Below are positions 53,382 to 62,213 of a DNA stretch of 64,000 nt, piece after piece. The stretch comes from Formosa algae. Its GTDB lineage: Bacteria > Bacteroidota > Bacteroidia > Flavobacteriales > Flavobacteriaceae. A program made the position numbers and the translations under genes. The stretch covers positions 1 through 64,000 of the forward strand of contig NZ_LMAK01000011.1 of assembly GCF_001439665.1 (NCBI RefSeq), given 5' to 3'. The notes under the pieces were generated by a model, which had not been told where the DNA came from, searched no databases, and worked only from the letters and a program-made list of their open reading frames with translations. Every line of letters starts with the position of its first letter. Within the stretch, counting starts at the first letter, position 1.

Positions 53382-55547
53382 ATGATAAACATTCATAAAA
53401 AAACCTTACAAGATTTAGAATTTCAAACTGTTTTAGAACAAGTTAGTGAATATTGTATCACTGCTTTAGGTCATCAGGCTGCTTTAGAAATTTCTCCTTT
53501 TAAACACAAAGAAGACGTCATACACGAGCTTCAATTAACTCATGAATATGTATCGTCCTTTTATAACGATAACCGTATACCTAATCATGGGTTTGATGAA
53601 ATCACTAAAGAATTAAAACTTCTAAAAATTGAAAACACCTATTTAGAAGTCCATAGTCTCAAAAAGATTGTGACCATTTCTCAAACAACAAACGAAATCA
53701 TCGTCTTTTTAAAAAAGTTTGAGGAGTATTATCCTAATCTATATCAGAGTGCTTCACATATAGAGATTACAAAAGTAATTATTGAAAAAATTAATGCTAT
53801 TGTAGATCGTTTTGGCGAAATAAAAAATAATGCTTCCCCTTTATTGTACGAGTTAAGGCAATCTATGAACAAGTTAAAAGGGCAGATCAATCAAAGTTTT
53901 ACTTCCGCTTTAAATATGTATCAGGGATTTGATTATCTGGATGATATTCGTGAATCTGTTGTAGAAAACAAACGTGTTTTAGCCGTTAAAGCCATGTATA
54001 GACGTAAAGTTAAAGGCTCTATAATGGGAAGTAGTAAAACCGGAAGTATTGTATTTATAGAACCAGAAGCTACTTTAAAATATACGCGCGAATTACACAA
54101 TTTACAGTTTGAAGAAAAAGAAGAAATTGTAAAAATTCTTAAAGATTTAACCAATTTTATTCGTCCGTTTATCACCTTACTTCAAGATTATCAATCTTTT
54201 TTAATCAATATAGATCTTATTGCTGCAAAATCGCAATATGCAAAATCTTTAAATGCCATTCTTCCTGAAATCACAGAAGAGCGTCATATGTTTTTAAGAG
54301 ATGCCTATCACCCATTATTATATTTAACAAATACTAAAAAGAATAAAACTACTTACCCACAAACCATTACGTTAAATGAAGACAATAGAATTATTGTCAT
54401 CTCAGGACCTAATGCAGGTGGTAAAAGTATCACCTTAAAAACGGTTGGTTTATTACAAGTGATGCTACAAAGTGGAATGTTAATACCTGTACACGAACGT
54501 AGTAAAACCTATGTTTTCGATCGTGTATTAAGTGATATTGGAGATAATCAATCTATAGAAAATCATTTAAGTACCTATAGTTACCGATTAAAACAAATGA
54601 ACTATTTCTTGAAAAAGTGTAATAGCAGAACGTTGTTTTTAATAGATGAATTTGGTACCGGAAGTGATCCTGAATTAGGTGGTGCACTAGCAGAAACGTT
54701 TTTAGAAGAGTTTTATGAACGGGAGGCTTATGGTATTATTACAACCCACTACTCCAACCTTAAAATTCTAGCCAACGAATTGCCACATATGCAAAATGCC
54801 AATATGCAATTCAATAATAAAACGTTAGAGCCTATATTTAAATTGGTTTTAGGGCAAGCCGGAAGTTCGTTTACATTTGAGGTTGCTCAGAAAAACGGTA
54901 TTCCTTACAGTTTAATCAATAAAGCTAAAAAGAAAATTGAGGGCAGTAAAGTGCGTTTTGATGCTACAATTGCTAAACTTCAAAAGGAACGTAATAAATT
55001 AGAAAAAACAGAACGTTCGCTTAAAGTAAACGAGCAGAAAAAATTATCTGAGGCCGAAAAATTAGAAGAAATTAATACAAAAATTCAACGTAAGCTTGAA
55101 AGCTATCAAGAGTTATATGATAGTAATCAGCGTTTGATTTATTTAGGACAGAAACTTAATGATATTTCAGAAAAATATTTTGAAAACAAGCGCAAGAAAG
55201 CCATGTTAGATGAAGTATTTAAAGTGGTTCAGATTGAAAATTCTAAACGTAAACGTGTAACAGCCAAAGAAAAAAAGGTTCAGAAAGCGAAGACACAAAA
55301 AGTAGTACAAGAAGCAGAAAAGAAAGTTGAAGTTATTCGTCAGAAAAAGAAAATTGCAAAACAAAAAGCGATAGAAAAACCAAAACCTAAAGTTGCTTTA
55401 AAGATTGGAGATCGTGTGCGTTTAATAGATGGGAAAGCTGTGGGAAGTATTGATATTATTGAAAAAAATAAAGCCATTGTAAATTATGGCATTTTTACAA
55501 CGAATGTCAATTTAGATCAATTAGAACTTGTAGAAGCTAAAAAGTAA
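53382..55547 (+). CDS. MutS2-type DNA mismatch-repair ATPase without Smr domain
   Basis: 721 residues. An N-terminal MutS core and clamp region (about 1-325), then ATPase: VISGPNAGGKSITLKT (Walker A at 342-349), LFLIDEFGTGSDPELGGALAE (Walker B), and TTHYSNLKILA. A long coiled coil (about 500-640) and a Lys-rich linker precede a small beta domain (VALKIGDRVRLIDGKAVGSIDII). MutS2 usually ends in an Smr nuclease domain; the present protein stops without it. Its role may be in recombination control or ribosome rescue. Confidence 0.92.
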   Translation: MINIHKKTLQDLEFQTVLEQVSEYCITALGHQAALEISPFKHKEDVIHELQLTHEYVSSFYNDNRIPNHGFDEITKELKLLKIENTYLEVHSLKKIVTISQTTNEIIVFLKKFEEYYPNLYQSASHIEITKVIIEKINAIVDRFGEIKNNASPLLYELRQSMNKLKGQINQSFTSALNMYQGFDYLDDIRESVVENKRVLAVKAMYRRKVKGSIMGSSKTGSIVFIEPEATLKYTRELHNLQFEEKEEIVKILKDLTNFIRPFITLLQDYQSFLINIDLIAAKSQYAKSLNAILPEITEERHMFLRDAYHPLLYLTNTKKNKTTYPQTITLNEDNRIIVISGPNAGGKSITLKTVGLLQVMLQSGMLIPVHERSKTYVFDRVLSDIGDNQSIENHLSTYSYRLKQMNYFLKKCNSRTLFLIDEFGTGSDPELGGALAETFLEEFYEREAYGIITTHYSNLKILANELPHMQNANMQFNNKTLEPIFKLVLGQAGSSFTFEVAQKNGIPYSLINKAKKKIEGSKVRFDATIAKLQKERNKLEKTERSLKVNEQKKLSEAEKLEEINTKIQRKLESYQELYDSNQRLIYLGQKLNDISEKYFENKRKKAMLDEVFKVVQIENSKRKRVTAKEKKVQKAKTQKVVQEAEKKVEVIRQKKKIAKQKAIEKPKPKVALKIGDRVRLIDGKAVGSIDIIEKNKAIVNYGIFTTNVNLDQLELVEAKK

Positions 55548-55604
55548 ATCTATACGGTACTTGTTATAAATTTATTTTGTAATTTAAGTACATATTATTA
55601 AATT

Positions 55605-56348
55605 ATGAAAACTGCATTTTATTTCTTAATTACCTTAGGGTTATGTTGTTATAATTTACAAGCTCAAGATGTGAATTATGATACCAATACCATGTATCCT
55701 AATTATAAAAATGAAATCTCATTTGAAATTCCACAGGTTATTAATGGTGTTTATCAATTTTCTTATGAACGTTATATCTGGAAAAACATCAGTGCAAATT
55801 TAGGCGTTGGTTATAAAGGCAAAGAAGGTCTTGTAAAAATTTCTGGGCTTAATGGTGATTATATTAAAACCGATGAAATTTTTTATACCGGATTTCAAAT
55901 CATTCCGGAAATCAGATATTATATCAAAAATACAGCTCGTAAACCTTTAACAGGTTTTTATTTTGGGGCCTATCTAAAATATTCTAATTACAATAGTGAT
56001 TTTGATGGCGATTATATAAGCCGTGAAGGTGAACACTACACTTTCGAATTTGATATGAGTGCTACAGTATCCTCTGTAGGATTAATGTTTGGTTATAAAT
56101 TACCTATTTCTAAACACTTTAATATTGATTTTATGATTGCTGGTCCGGGAACAGGTCATTATAAATTTAAATTTAAGAACGAAAAGGATTTACCAGACGC
56201 GTTTTATGACCATTTAAATACTGCCTTAGAGGATTATACATTATTAGATTTGATAAATTCAGATTTTAAGTTTTCTAAAGTAAATCGGAGTTCAAAATTT
56301 TCAGCTTTGTCGTTTAGATATGGTATTGCTATAGGCTATATATTTTAA
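55605..56348 (+). CDS. Outer-membrane beta-barrel protein, unknown family
   Basis: 247 residues with a signal peptide ending in YNLQAQD. GFYFGAYLKYSNYNSDFDGDY, VSSVGLMFGYKLPISKHFNIDFMI and the C-terminal FRYGIAIGYIF are alternating amphipathic strands ending in an aromatic residue, the pattern of a small barrel resembling the DUF3575 type. Function unknown. It ends 21 bases before the next gene. Confidence 0.75.
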   Translation: MKTAFYFLITLGLCCYNLQAQDVNYDTNTMYPNYKNEISFEIPQVINGVYQFSYERYIWKNISANLGVGYKGKEGLVKISGLNGDYIKTDEIFYTGFQIIPEIRYYIKNTARKPLTGFYFGAYLKYSNYNSDFDGDYISREGEHYTFEFDMSATVSSVGLMFGYKLPISKHFNIDFMIAGPGTGHYKFKFKNEKDLPDAFYDHLNTALEDYTLLDLINSDFKFSKVNRSSKFSALSFRYGIAIGYIF

Positions 56349-56369
56349 TTAAAACTTAATGATAATATT

Positions 56370-56786
56370 ATGACTACTCTTAACGCAAATCAAAAACTTG
56401 TCCTCTTTGACGGTGTATGTAATTTATGCGATAGTTCTGTACAGTTTATCATTAAACACGATAAGAAAAACGTCTTTTTGTTTACCACACTTCAAGGCGA
56501 AACAGCCAAACCTATAATATCATCCTTTAAGATAGACACAGAGAAGACAGATTCTATCTTATTATTTACCCCTAAACGTAGGTTATATACAAAATCTACT
56601 GCAGCATTGCGAATCGCAGCTCAGTTACAGTTTCCAATAAATTTACTAAGTGTGTTTTTAATAATTCCAAAATTTATTAGAGATTATGTTTACGATTTTA
56701 TTGCTAAAAACAGATACCGTTGGTATGGAAAGAAAGAAGCCTGTATGATACCAACTAAAGCCTTAAAAGTTAAATTCTTAACTTAA
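56370..56786 (+). CDS. DCC (DUF393) family thiol-disulfide oxidoreductase-like protein
   Basis: 138 residues. LVLFDGVCNLCDSSVQFI, with the DGVCNLC motif (C17, C20), marks the DCC family; FTTLQGETAKPII and STAALRIAAQL follow. CxxC suggests a redox role, though substrates are not established. Probably co-transcribed with the barrel gene before it. Confidence 0.88.
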   Translation: MTTLNANQKLVLFDGVCNLCDSSVQFIIKHDKKNVFLFTTLQGETAKPIISSFKIDTEKTDSILLFTPKRRLYTKSTAALRIAAQLQFPINLLSVFLIIPKFIRDYVYDFIAKNRYRWYGKKEACMIPTKALKVKFLT

Positions 56787-56880
56787 AGCATAACTATTCT
56801 AAGTTTTTTCTTTTAAATAAACTTAGAACCTTATACATTTGAATATTATAATAAATCAAATTATTTAATTTAAAACGTTT

Positions 56881-57549
56881 ATGAAAACATCAAATTATTC
56901 ATTTTTAATACTTGCAGTAGCTTTAGTTTTAAGTAGTTGTTCTAGTGTTAAAGTATTAGACTCTTGGAAAGGAGACAACGCACCTTCTTTAAAAGAAAAA
57001 AATATTTTAGTCATTGCTCGTACAGACAATAAACAAGCACGTATTGCCTTTGAAGAAGAAATAGCAAACCAATTACGTGATAGTGATTTTAAAGCGACAG
57101 AAAGTTTTAAAAAATTACCAAATATAGATCCTGATAGAAAATTAGATGAAGCTCAAACTAAAACTCTAGTTGAGACGATTAAAAGAGAAGGTTTTGATGG
57201 TATTGTTTTAAGTGTTGTAAAAGATTACTCTGAAGCAACTAGAACTTCTACAGATGGTGGTTATTACGCTGGTGCTTCTTATGGTGCTTTTTATCCTGGT
57301 TACTACGGTGGATTTTACGGTTACTACAGTCACCCAATGACATATGTAAGTACTGGAAGCTATATGCCTATGACATCTACGACTACAACTGTTAAAACGT
57401 ATGTAATAGAAACAGTGGCTTATAATTTAGACGAAGAAGATGGAAAACAACTTGTAGCAGTTGTAACATCTAGTCTTGAAAACCCTACAAATATTAGTAG
57501 TAACGCTGCTGAATATGCTAAAAAGATCAAGAAAGCTTTAAAAAATTAA
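56881..57549 (+). CDS. Lipoprotein with Gly/Tyr-rich segment
   Basis: 222 residues. The lipobox is VLSSCSS. An alpha/beta N-terminal half (NILVIARTDNKQARIAFEEE, TLVETIKREGFDGIVLSVVKD) resembles DUF4136-like envelope lipoproteins. A central GGYYAGASYGAFYPGYYGGF segment (about 119-142) is unusually Gly- and Tyr-rich. Single gene with a strong terminator; function unknown. Confidence 0.75.
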   Translation: MKTSNYSFLILAVALVLSSCSSVKVLDSWKGDNAPSLKEKNILVIARTDNKQARIAFEEEIANQLRDSDFKATESFKKLPNIDPDRKLDEAQTKTLVETIKREGFDGIVLSVVKDYSEATRTSTDGGYYAGASYGAFYPGYYGGFYGYYSHPMTYVSTGSYMPMTSTTTTVKTYVIETVAYNLDEEDGKQLVAVVTSSLENPTNISSNAAEYAKKIKKALKN

Positions 57550-57568
57550 GCCTTTTTAAAAACTCATA

Positions 57569-57601
57569 AAAAAAGCCTCATACTAAATATGAGGCTTTTT
57601 T
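57569..57601. terminator. Bidirectional terminator
   Basis: AAAAAAGCCTCATA pairs with TATGAGGCTTTTTT, between the convergent lipoprotein and DsbA-like genes. T tracts on both strands. Confidence 0.93.
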
Positions 57602-57620
57602 ATTTATATAACGTTTGTTA

Positions 57621-58268
57621 CTAGGTGGTTTGCAACATGTCTTTTAAAACATCCTTAAACACACTTATAGGCTGTGCCCCAGTTACAGCACTTGTTCTAT
57701 TAAATACAATTGTGGGTACAGAAGTTACCCCCATATTTTGCCAATAAGCTTCTTCTGTTCTAACCGTGTTACGCGCGTTTTCATTATCTAATAAAGCCAA
57801 ACCATCTTCCGCATTCAAACCTACGTCTAATAAGGCTTGTTTGAGTATAGCTCTGTCCGATACATCTTTTCTTTCACTAAAGAAAGACGCTGTTAATCGC
57901 ATCTTTAATTCGGTTTGTTTACCAAATTGTTTAGCATAGTCAAGTAAAATATGAGCTTCAAACGTATTTACCATACGCATGTCATCGTAATAATCAAAAG
58001 TGAAACCAAGCGCTTCACCAGCATCTGCCATTTGTTCCTGAGACGCTTTCTGTTGTTCTATAGAAGCACCATATTTTTCCTCAATATGTTCTTGAACATT
58101 CTGACCTTCTGCTGGCATTTTAGGGTTTAACTCAAATGGTTGCCATTCAATTTCTATTTGATCTTCAACGCCTAATTCTGAAATGGCTTTTTCAAGACGT
58201 TTATAACCTATAGTACACCAAGGACAAACCACATCTGAAACGATATCTATTTTTAATTTTTTAGTCAT
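57621..58268 (-). CDS. DsbA-family oxidoreductase, FrnE-like
   Basis: 215 residues. The active site is VVCPWCTIGYKRLEKAI (C15, C18); a helical insert follows, and GVTSVPTIVFN carries the cis-Pro loop of the thioredoxin fold. No signal peptide, so unlike DsbA it is cytosolic, as with FrnE. It probably handles thiol redox or a stress substrate. Confidence 0.9.
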   Translation of the reverse strand: MTKKLKIDIVSDVVCPWCTIGYKRLEKAISELGVEDQIEIEWQPFELNPKMPAEGQNVQEHIEEKYGASIEQQKASQEQMADAGEALGFTFDYYDDMRMVNTFEAHILLDYAKQFGKQTELKMRLTASFFSERKDVSDRAILKQALLDVGLNAEDGLALLDNENARNTVRTEEAYWQNMGVTSVPTIVFNRTSAVTGAQPISVFKDVLKDMLQTT

Positions 58269-58355
58269 TTTTTAAAGTCTTATATGTGTTGAATTACATC
58301 TTTATAAAGTAGTCTATATTTAGATCCAAAAATTACACTATGTTATAAAATAAAT

Positions 58356-58383
58356 AAACCTTCTGCGGTTGAGCAGAAGGTTT
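58356..58383. terminator. Hairpin upstream of the DsbA-like gene
   Basis: AAACCTTCTGC (to 58366) pairs with GCAGAAGGTTT (58373-58383). It lies about 90 bases before the DsbA-like start and could be a second terminator for the symporter transcript. The rest of 58269-58634 has no gene. Confidence 0.65.
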
Positions 58384-58563
58384 AGTGACATTAATTTAGT
58401 TGTAAAGGGGATTACGCGTATTATTAGTATTACTTGATAAAAGTCTTAAACATAGCACAAAACTAAACAATCGGTTAGTTATAATATTATTTTTAACGTT
58501 TTGTTAAGTGTTTTAGAATTTACAAGCTGACGTTAGATTTTTAAAATATTAAATTAAAACTTA

Positions 58564-58600
58564 AAACAGCTTCATGTAAGAGTTTGACATAAAGCTGTTT
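58564..58600 (-). terminator. Terminator of the symporter gene
   Basis: AAACAGCTTCATGT pairs with ACATAAAGCTGTTT (one unpaired base per arm), 34 bases after the symporter stop; minus-strand sequence continues T-rich. Confidence 0.75.
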
Positions 58601-58634
58601 GTATGTTTTGTAAGAATAAAAAGAATTAAGATTC

Positions 58635-59945
58635 TTATTGTTTGGATTTTTTATAATTATCGTCCCAATCTTTAACTTTTGGTTCGCCTAATCTGCCTTC
58701 TGAATGTGCAACAAGCATAGACACGGCTGCATCGCCAGTGATATTTACAGTTGTACGACACATATCTAAAGGTCTGTCTACCGCAAAAATTAGTGCTAAA
58801 CCAGCTTCAGGAATTCCTGCTTGTGCAAGAACAATCACTAACATAACCATACCTGCTCCAGGGACAGCTGCACTACCTATAGACGATAAAGTGGCTGTAA
58901 CAATAATTCCCAATTGAGCAGCTAAACTTAATTCTATACCAAAAGCTTGTGCGATAAATACGGCTGCAATGGCTTGGTATAAACTGGTACCATCCATATT
59001 AATAGTTGCTCCAATAGGTAACACAAAACTCGCTACTTCTTCTTCTACTCCTAGATGTTCTTCTACACGTTCCATGGTTAAGGGTAAAGTGGCAGCACTA
59101 CTACTGGTTGAAAAGGCAAGTAATTGTGCTGGCGAAATCCCATTAAAAAAGAATTTAGGAGTACGTTTAGTAAAAATGTATACAATTATGGAATAGGCAA
59201 TCATCATAATCATTAAACCTAAAACAACACTAAATGCATACCATCCTAAGGCTTTAAATAAATCGGCACTAGGCGCTTCCACAACCAGGGCCGCTAGTAA
59301 AGCGAATACACCATAAGGCGCGGCTAACATAATAATGTCAATCAGTTTTAAAATGACTTCGTTGAAGCCATCAAAGAATTCTTTTACAGGTTTAGCTTGT
59401 TCTTCAGGAATAAGTATTAATCCAATACCAAAGAAAATAGCAAAGAAAATCACCTGAAGCATATTTCCATTATCAGATGCGGCTTGAAAAATATTACTTG
59501 GTACAATATCTTCTAAAGCTTGTAATGGTCCTGCTTGTTTTTGTTTCTGAGCTTGTTCTATTCTAGAATCTGCATCACTTTTATAATTTTCTACAAGTTG
59601 AGCTCTTGTTTCCTCAGTGATTGAATGACCTGGTTTAATAATATTTACAATAGCTAAACCAATACAGACTGCAATTACAGTAGTAATAATATAAGTTCCA
59701 ATGGTTTTTCCTCCCATTTTAGAGAGTTTAGAAATATCCTTTAAATCTGAAACTCCTTTTATTAAAGAGGCTAAAATTAATGGTACTGCTATAAGTTTTA
59801 AGGCATTTATAAACATGTTTCCAAAAGGCTTAACCCAATGTGCAATAAATGTTGCTCCCCATTCAAATTGATTCATTAATAAGGCGAAAACAACCCCTAA
59901 AACCATTCCTAATAAAATTTGCCAATGTAATGCGAGTTTCTTCAT
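58635..59945 (-). CDS. Dicarboxylate/amino acid:cation symporter (DAACS family)
   Basis: 436 residues with about eight membrane helices and two hairpin loops. SPAQLLAFSTSSSAATLPLTM (serine-rich hairpin), LPIGATINMDGTSLYQAIA (NMDGT cation site) and AVDRPLDMCRTTVNITGDA (substrate Asp/Arg region) define the DctA/GltP family, which imports glutamate, aspartate or C4-dicarboxylates with Na+ or H+. A loop of about 60 residues (about 120-180) is charged. Exact substrate open. Confidence 0.92.
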   Translation of the reverse strand: MKKLALHWQILLGMVLGVVFALLMNQFEWGATFIAHWVKPFGNMFINALKLIAVPLILASLIKGVSDLKDISKLSKMGGKTIGTYIITTVIAVCIGLAIVNIIKPGHSITEETRAQLVENYKSDADSRIEQAQKQKQAGPLQALEDIVPSNIFQAASDNGNMLQVIFFAIFFGIGLILIPEEQAKPVKEFFDGFNEVILKLIDIIMLAAPYGVFALLAALVVEAPSADLFKALGWYAFSVVLGLMIMMIAYSIIVYIFTKRTPKFFFNGISPAQLLAFSTSSSAATLPLTMERVEEHLGVEEEVASFVLPIGATINMDGTSLYQAIAAVFIAQAFGIELSLAAQLGIIVTATLSSIGSAAVPGAGMVMLVIVLAQAGIPEAGLALIFAVDRPLDMCRTTVNITGDAAVSMLVAHSEGRLGEPKVKDWDDNYKKSKQ

Positions 59946-60090
59946 AGTGTAATTTTAGTGTGTTTTAATATTATTAATTTAGTGAACTTATAAGTTTAAC
60001 AAAAGATTGAAAATATAATGTCATGTCGGCAATTAAGCGACCAAACAAGTGTATTCAATCTTAAAAAAATGATGATTTAAATATATAAAT

Positions 60091-61152
60091 TTATTGATAG
60101 ACTTTATCTAACAATAAATAATCTGCGATTACTAATGCAGCCATGGCTTCTACTATAGGCACGGCTCTTGGAACAACACATGGATCATGTCTTCCTTTTC
60201 CATCCATTTTAACAATGTTACCGTCTTTATCAATAGTATCCTGTGTTTGCATTATGGTTGCTACTGGTTTAAAGGCTACTCTAAAATAAATATCCATACC
60301 ATTACTAATACCACCTTGTATACCTCCAGAGAGGTTTGTTTTTGTAGTACCGTCTGTATTATATAGGTCGTTATGATCGCTACCTTTCATTTTAGCACCA
60401 CAAAATCCACTACCATATTCAAAACCTTTAACCGCATTAATAGATAACATGGCTTTTCCTAGTTCGGCATGTAACTTATCGAATACGGGTTCTCCTAATC
60501 CAAGCGGAACATTTTTTATCACACAAGTTACAGTACCTCCAATAGTATCTCCTGCCTTTCTAATCTCTTTAATCCTAGAAATCATTTTTTCAGCAGTATC
60601 TGCATCTGGACAACGCACTATATTACTTTCAATATTTTTAAAATCGATGTCTTGGTATGGTTTTTCCATGAAGATATCGCCTACAGACGATGTAAATGCA
60701 TGAAACTCTATACCTTTTAAGACTTGTTTAGCAACGGCACCTGCCACAACACGACAAGCTGTTTCTCTTGCAGAACTACGACCTCCACCTCTGTAATCGC
60801 GAACGCCATATTTCTTTTCGTATACATAATCTGCATGCGATGGACGGAACGAATCTTTTATATGTGAATAATCGTGGGATTTCTGATTAGAATTTTCAAT
60901 AATAAATCCGATAGAAGTTCCTGTTGTTTTACCTTCAAAAATACCTGATAAGAATTTTACTTCGTCTGGTTCTTTTCGTTGTGTTACAATTGCAGATTGA
61001 CCAGGTTTTCTACGGTTCATTTCAGTTTGTATAGCGTCTAAATCTATAGTGATTCCTGCAGGACATCCGTCTAGAATTCCTCCTAACGCAACACCATGAG
61101 ATTCACCAAAAGTGGTCAGTTTAAATAATTTTCCAAAGGAATTTCCAGCCAT
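60091..61152 (-). CDS. aroC: Chorismate synthase
   Basis: 353 residues, full length. [19 protein letters not shown] and [19 protein letters not shown] at the N-terminus, [30 protein letters not shown] in the middle and [19 protein letters not shown] near the end are the diagnostic flavin- and EPSP-binding motifs. It makes chorismate in the shikimate pathway with reduced FMN. Single gene, no other aro gene close by. Confidence 0.97.
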   Translation of the reverse strand: MAGNSFGKLFKLTTFGESHGVALGGILDGCPAGITIDLDAIQTEMNRRKPGQSAIVTQRKEPDEVKFLSGIFEGKTTGTSIGFIIENSNQKSHDYSHIKDSFRPSHADYVYEKKYGVRDYRGGGRSSARETACRVVAGAVAKQVLKGIEFHAFTSSVGDIFMEKPYQDIDFKNIESNIVRCPDADTAEKMISRIKEIRKAGDTIGGTVTCVIKNVPLGLGEPVFDKLHAELGKAMLSINAVKGFEYGSGFCGAKMKGSDHNDLYNTDGTTKTNLSGGIQGGISNGMDIYFRVAFKPVATIMQTQDTIDKDGNIVKMDGKGRHDPCVVPRAVPIVEAMAALVIADYLLLDKVYQ

Positions 61153-61349
61153 AACAAATACTATTTTTTTGCTAATTTAAATTTATTATTACGAAAAATA
61201 AAATAGAATGTGATGAATCGCTAAATAAAATGAACAGAGATGGTAACAATAACTTTACAAAAAACTATTTATTAATTAATTAGGTCTTTAAGTTTAAGTA
61301 ACATTTGTTTAGGTATTTTGTATAAAATAATCTGTAACCCCCTATTTTA

Positions 61350-62213
61350 TTGAAAATTAAACGAAAAATTGAAGTCGCCGTTATATCAGATGTGCATTTA
61401 GGCACATTTGGTTGTCATGCTAAAGAACTGTATGCGTATTTAAATAGTATTGATCCAACCAAACTCATTCTTAATGGAGACATTATAGATGTTTGGCAAT
61501 TTAACAAACGCTATTTTCCAAAATCACATATGCAAGTCATCAAGAAAATTATGGATATGGCTTCAGATGGTGTAGAAGTAATATATATTACAGGAAATCA
61601 CGACGAAATGTTAAGACGATTTAGCGACTCTACTATTGGTAATTTTTCTATAGTCGATAAATATATTACTGAACTAAACGGAAAAAGTGCTTGGTTTTTT
61701 CATGGCGATATTTTCGACGTTTCTATTCAAAATGCAAAATGGTTAGCCAAACTTGGAGGCTATGGCTACGATTTTTTAATTCTAATAAATCAGGTTGTCA
61801 ATTGGGGATTAAAGAAAATGGGGCGAGAAAAATATTCAATATCTAAACGTATTAAAAATGGTGTGAAAGGCGCTATAAAATATATTAATGATTTCGAAGC
61901 TGTAGCCACAGATCTAGCCATAGAACAAGGTTATGACTATGTAATTTGCGGACATATTCATCAACCAAAAATGTTAATCAAAGAAAACAAGTACGGCAAG
62001 ACAATGTATTTGAATTCAGGAGATTGGGTTGAAAATTTTACAGCTTTAGAATATCAATTTAAACGTTGGAAAATTTACAACTATAATCATGATAAATTAT
62101 CCCCTTTTTTTGTCGATGAAGCATTGAAAGACATGGATATGCAAGATTTAATAGCTGCCATTACTATAGTAGATAAAAAGAAAAAGAAAGCTAAAAAGAA
62201 AAAATCAGATTAA
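61350..62213 (+). CDS. UDP-2,3-diacylglucosamine diphosphatase-like metallophosphoesterase
   Basis: 287 residues starting at a TTG codon. VAVISDVHLGTFGCH, LILNGDIIDVWQF, YITGNHDEML, WFFHGDIFD and VICGHIHQPK give the complete dinuclear metal site of LpxH-type calcineurin-like phosphoesterases, which split UDP-diacylglucosamine in lipid A synthesis. The tail is Lys-rich. Its last 9 bases overlap the convergent FAD oxidase gene. Assignment as LpxH or the related LpxI-independent paralogue is by resemblance. Confidence 0.85.
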   Translation: MKIKRKIEVAVISDVHLGTFGCHAKELYAYLNSIDPTKLILNGDIIDVWQFNKRYFPKSHMQVIKKIMDMASDGVEVIYITGNHDEMLRRFSDSTIGNFSIVDKYITELNGKSAWFFHGDIFDVSIQNAKWLAKLGGYGYDFLILINQVVNWGLKKMGREKYSISKRIKNGVKGAIKYINDFEAVATDLAIEQGYDYVICGHIHQPKMLIKENKYGKTMYLNSGDWVENFTALEYQFKRWKIYNYNHDKLSPFFVDEALKDMDMQDLIAAITIVDKKKKKAKKKKSD

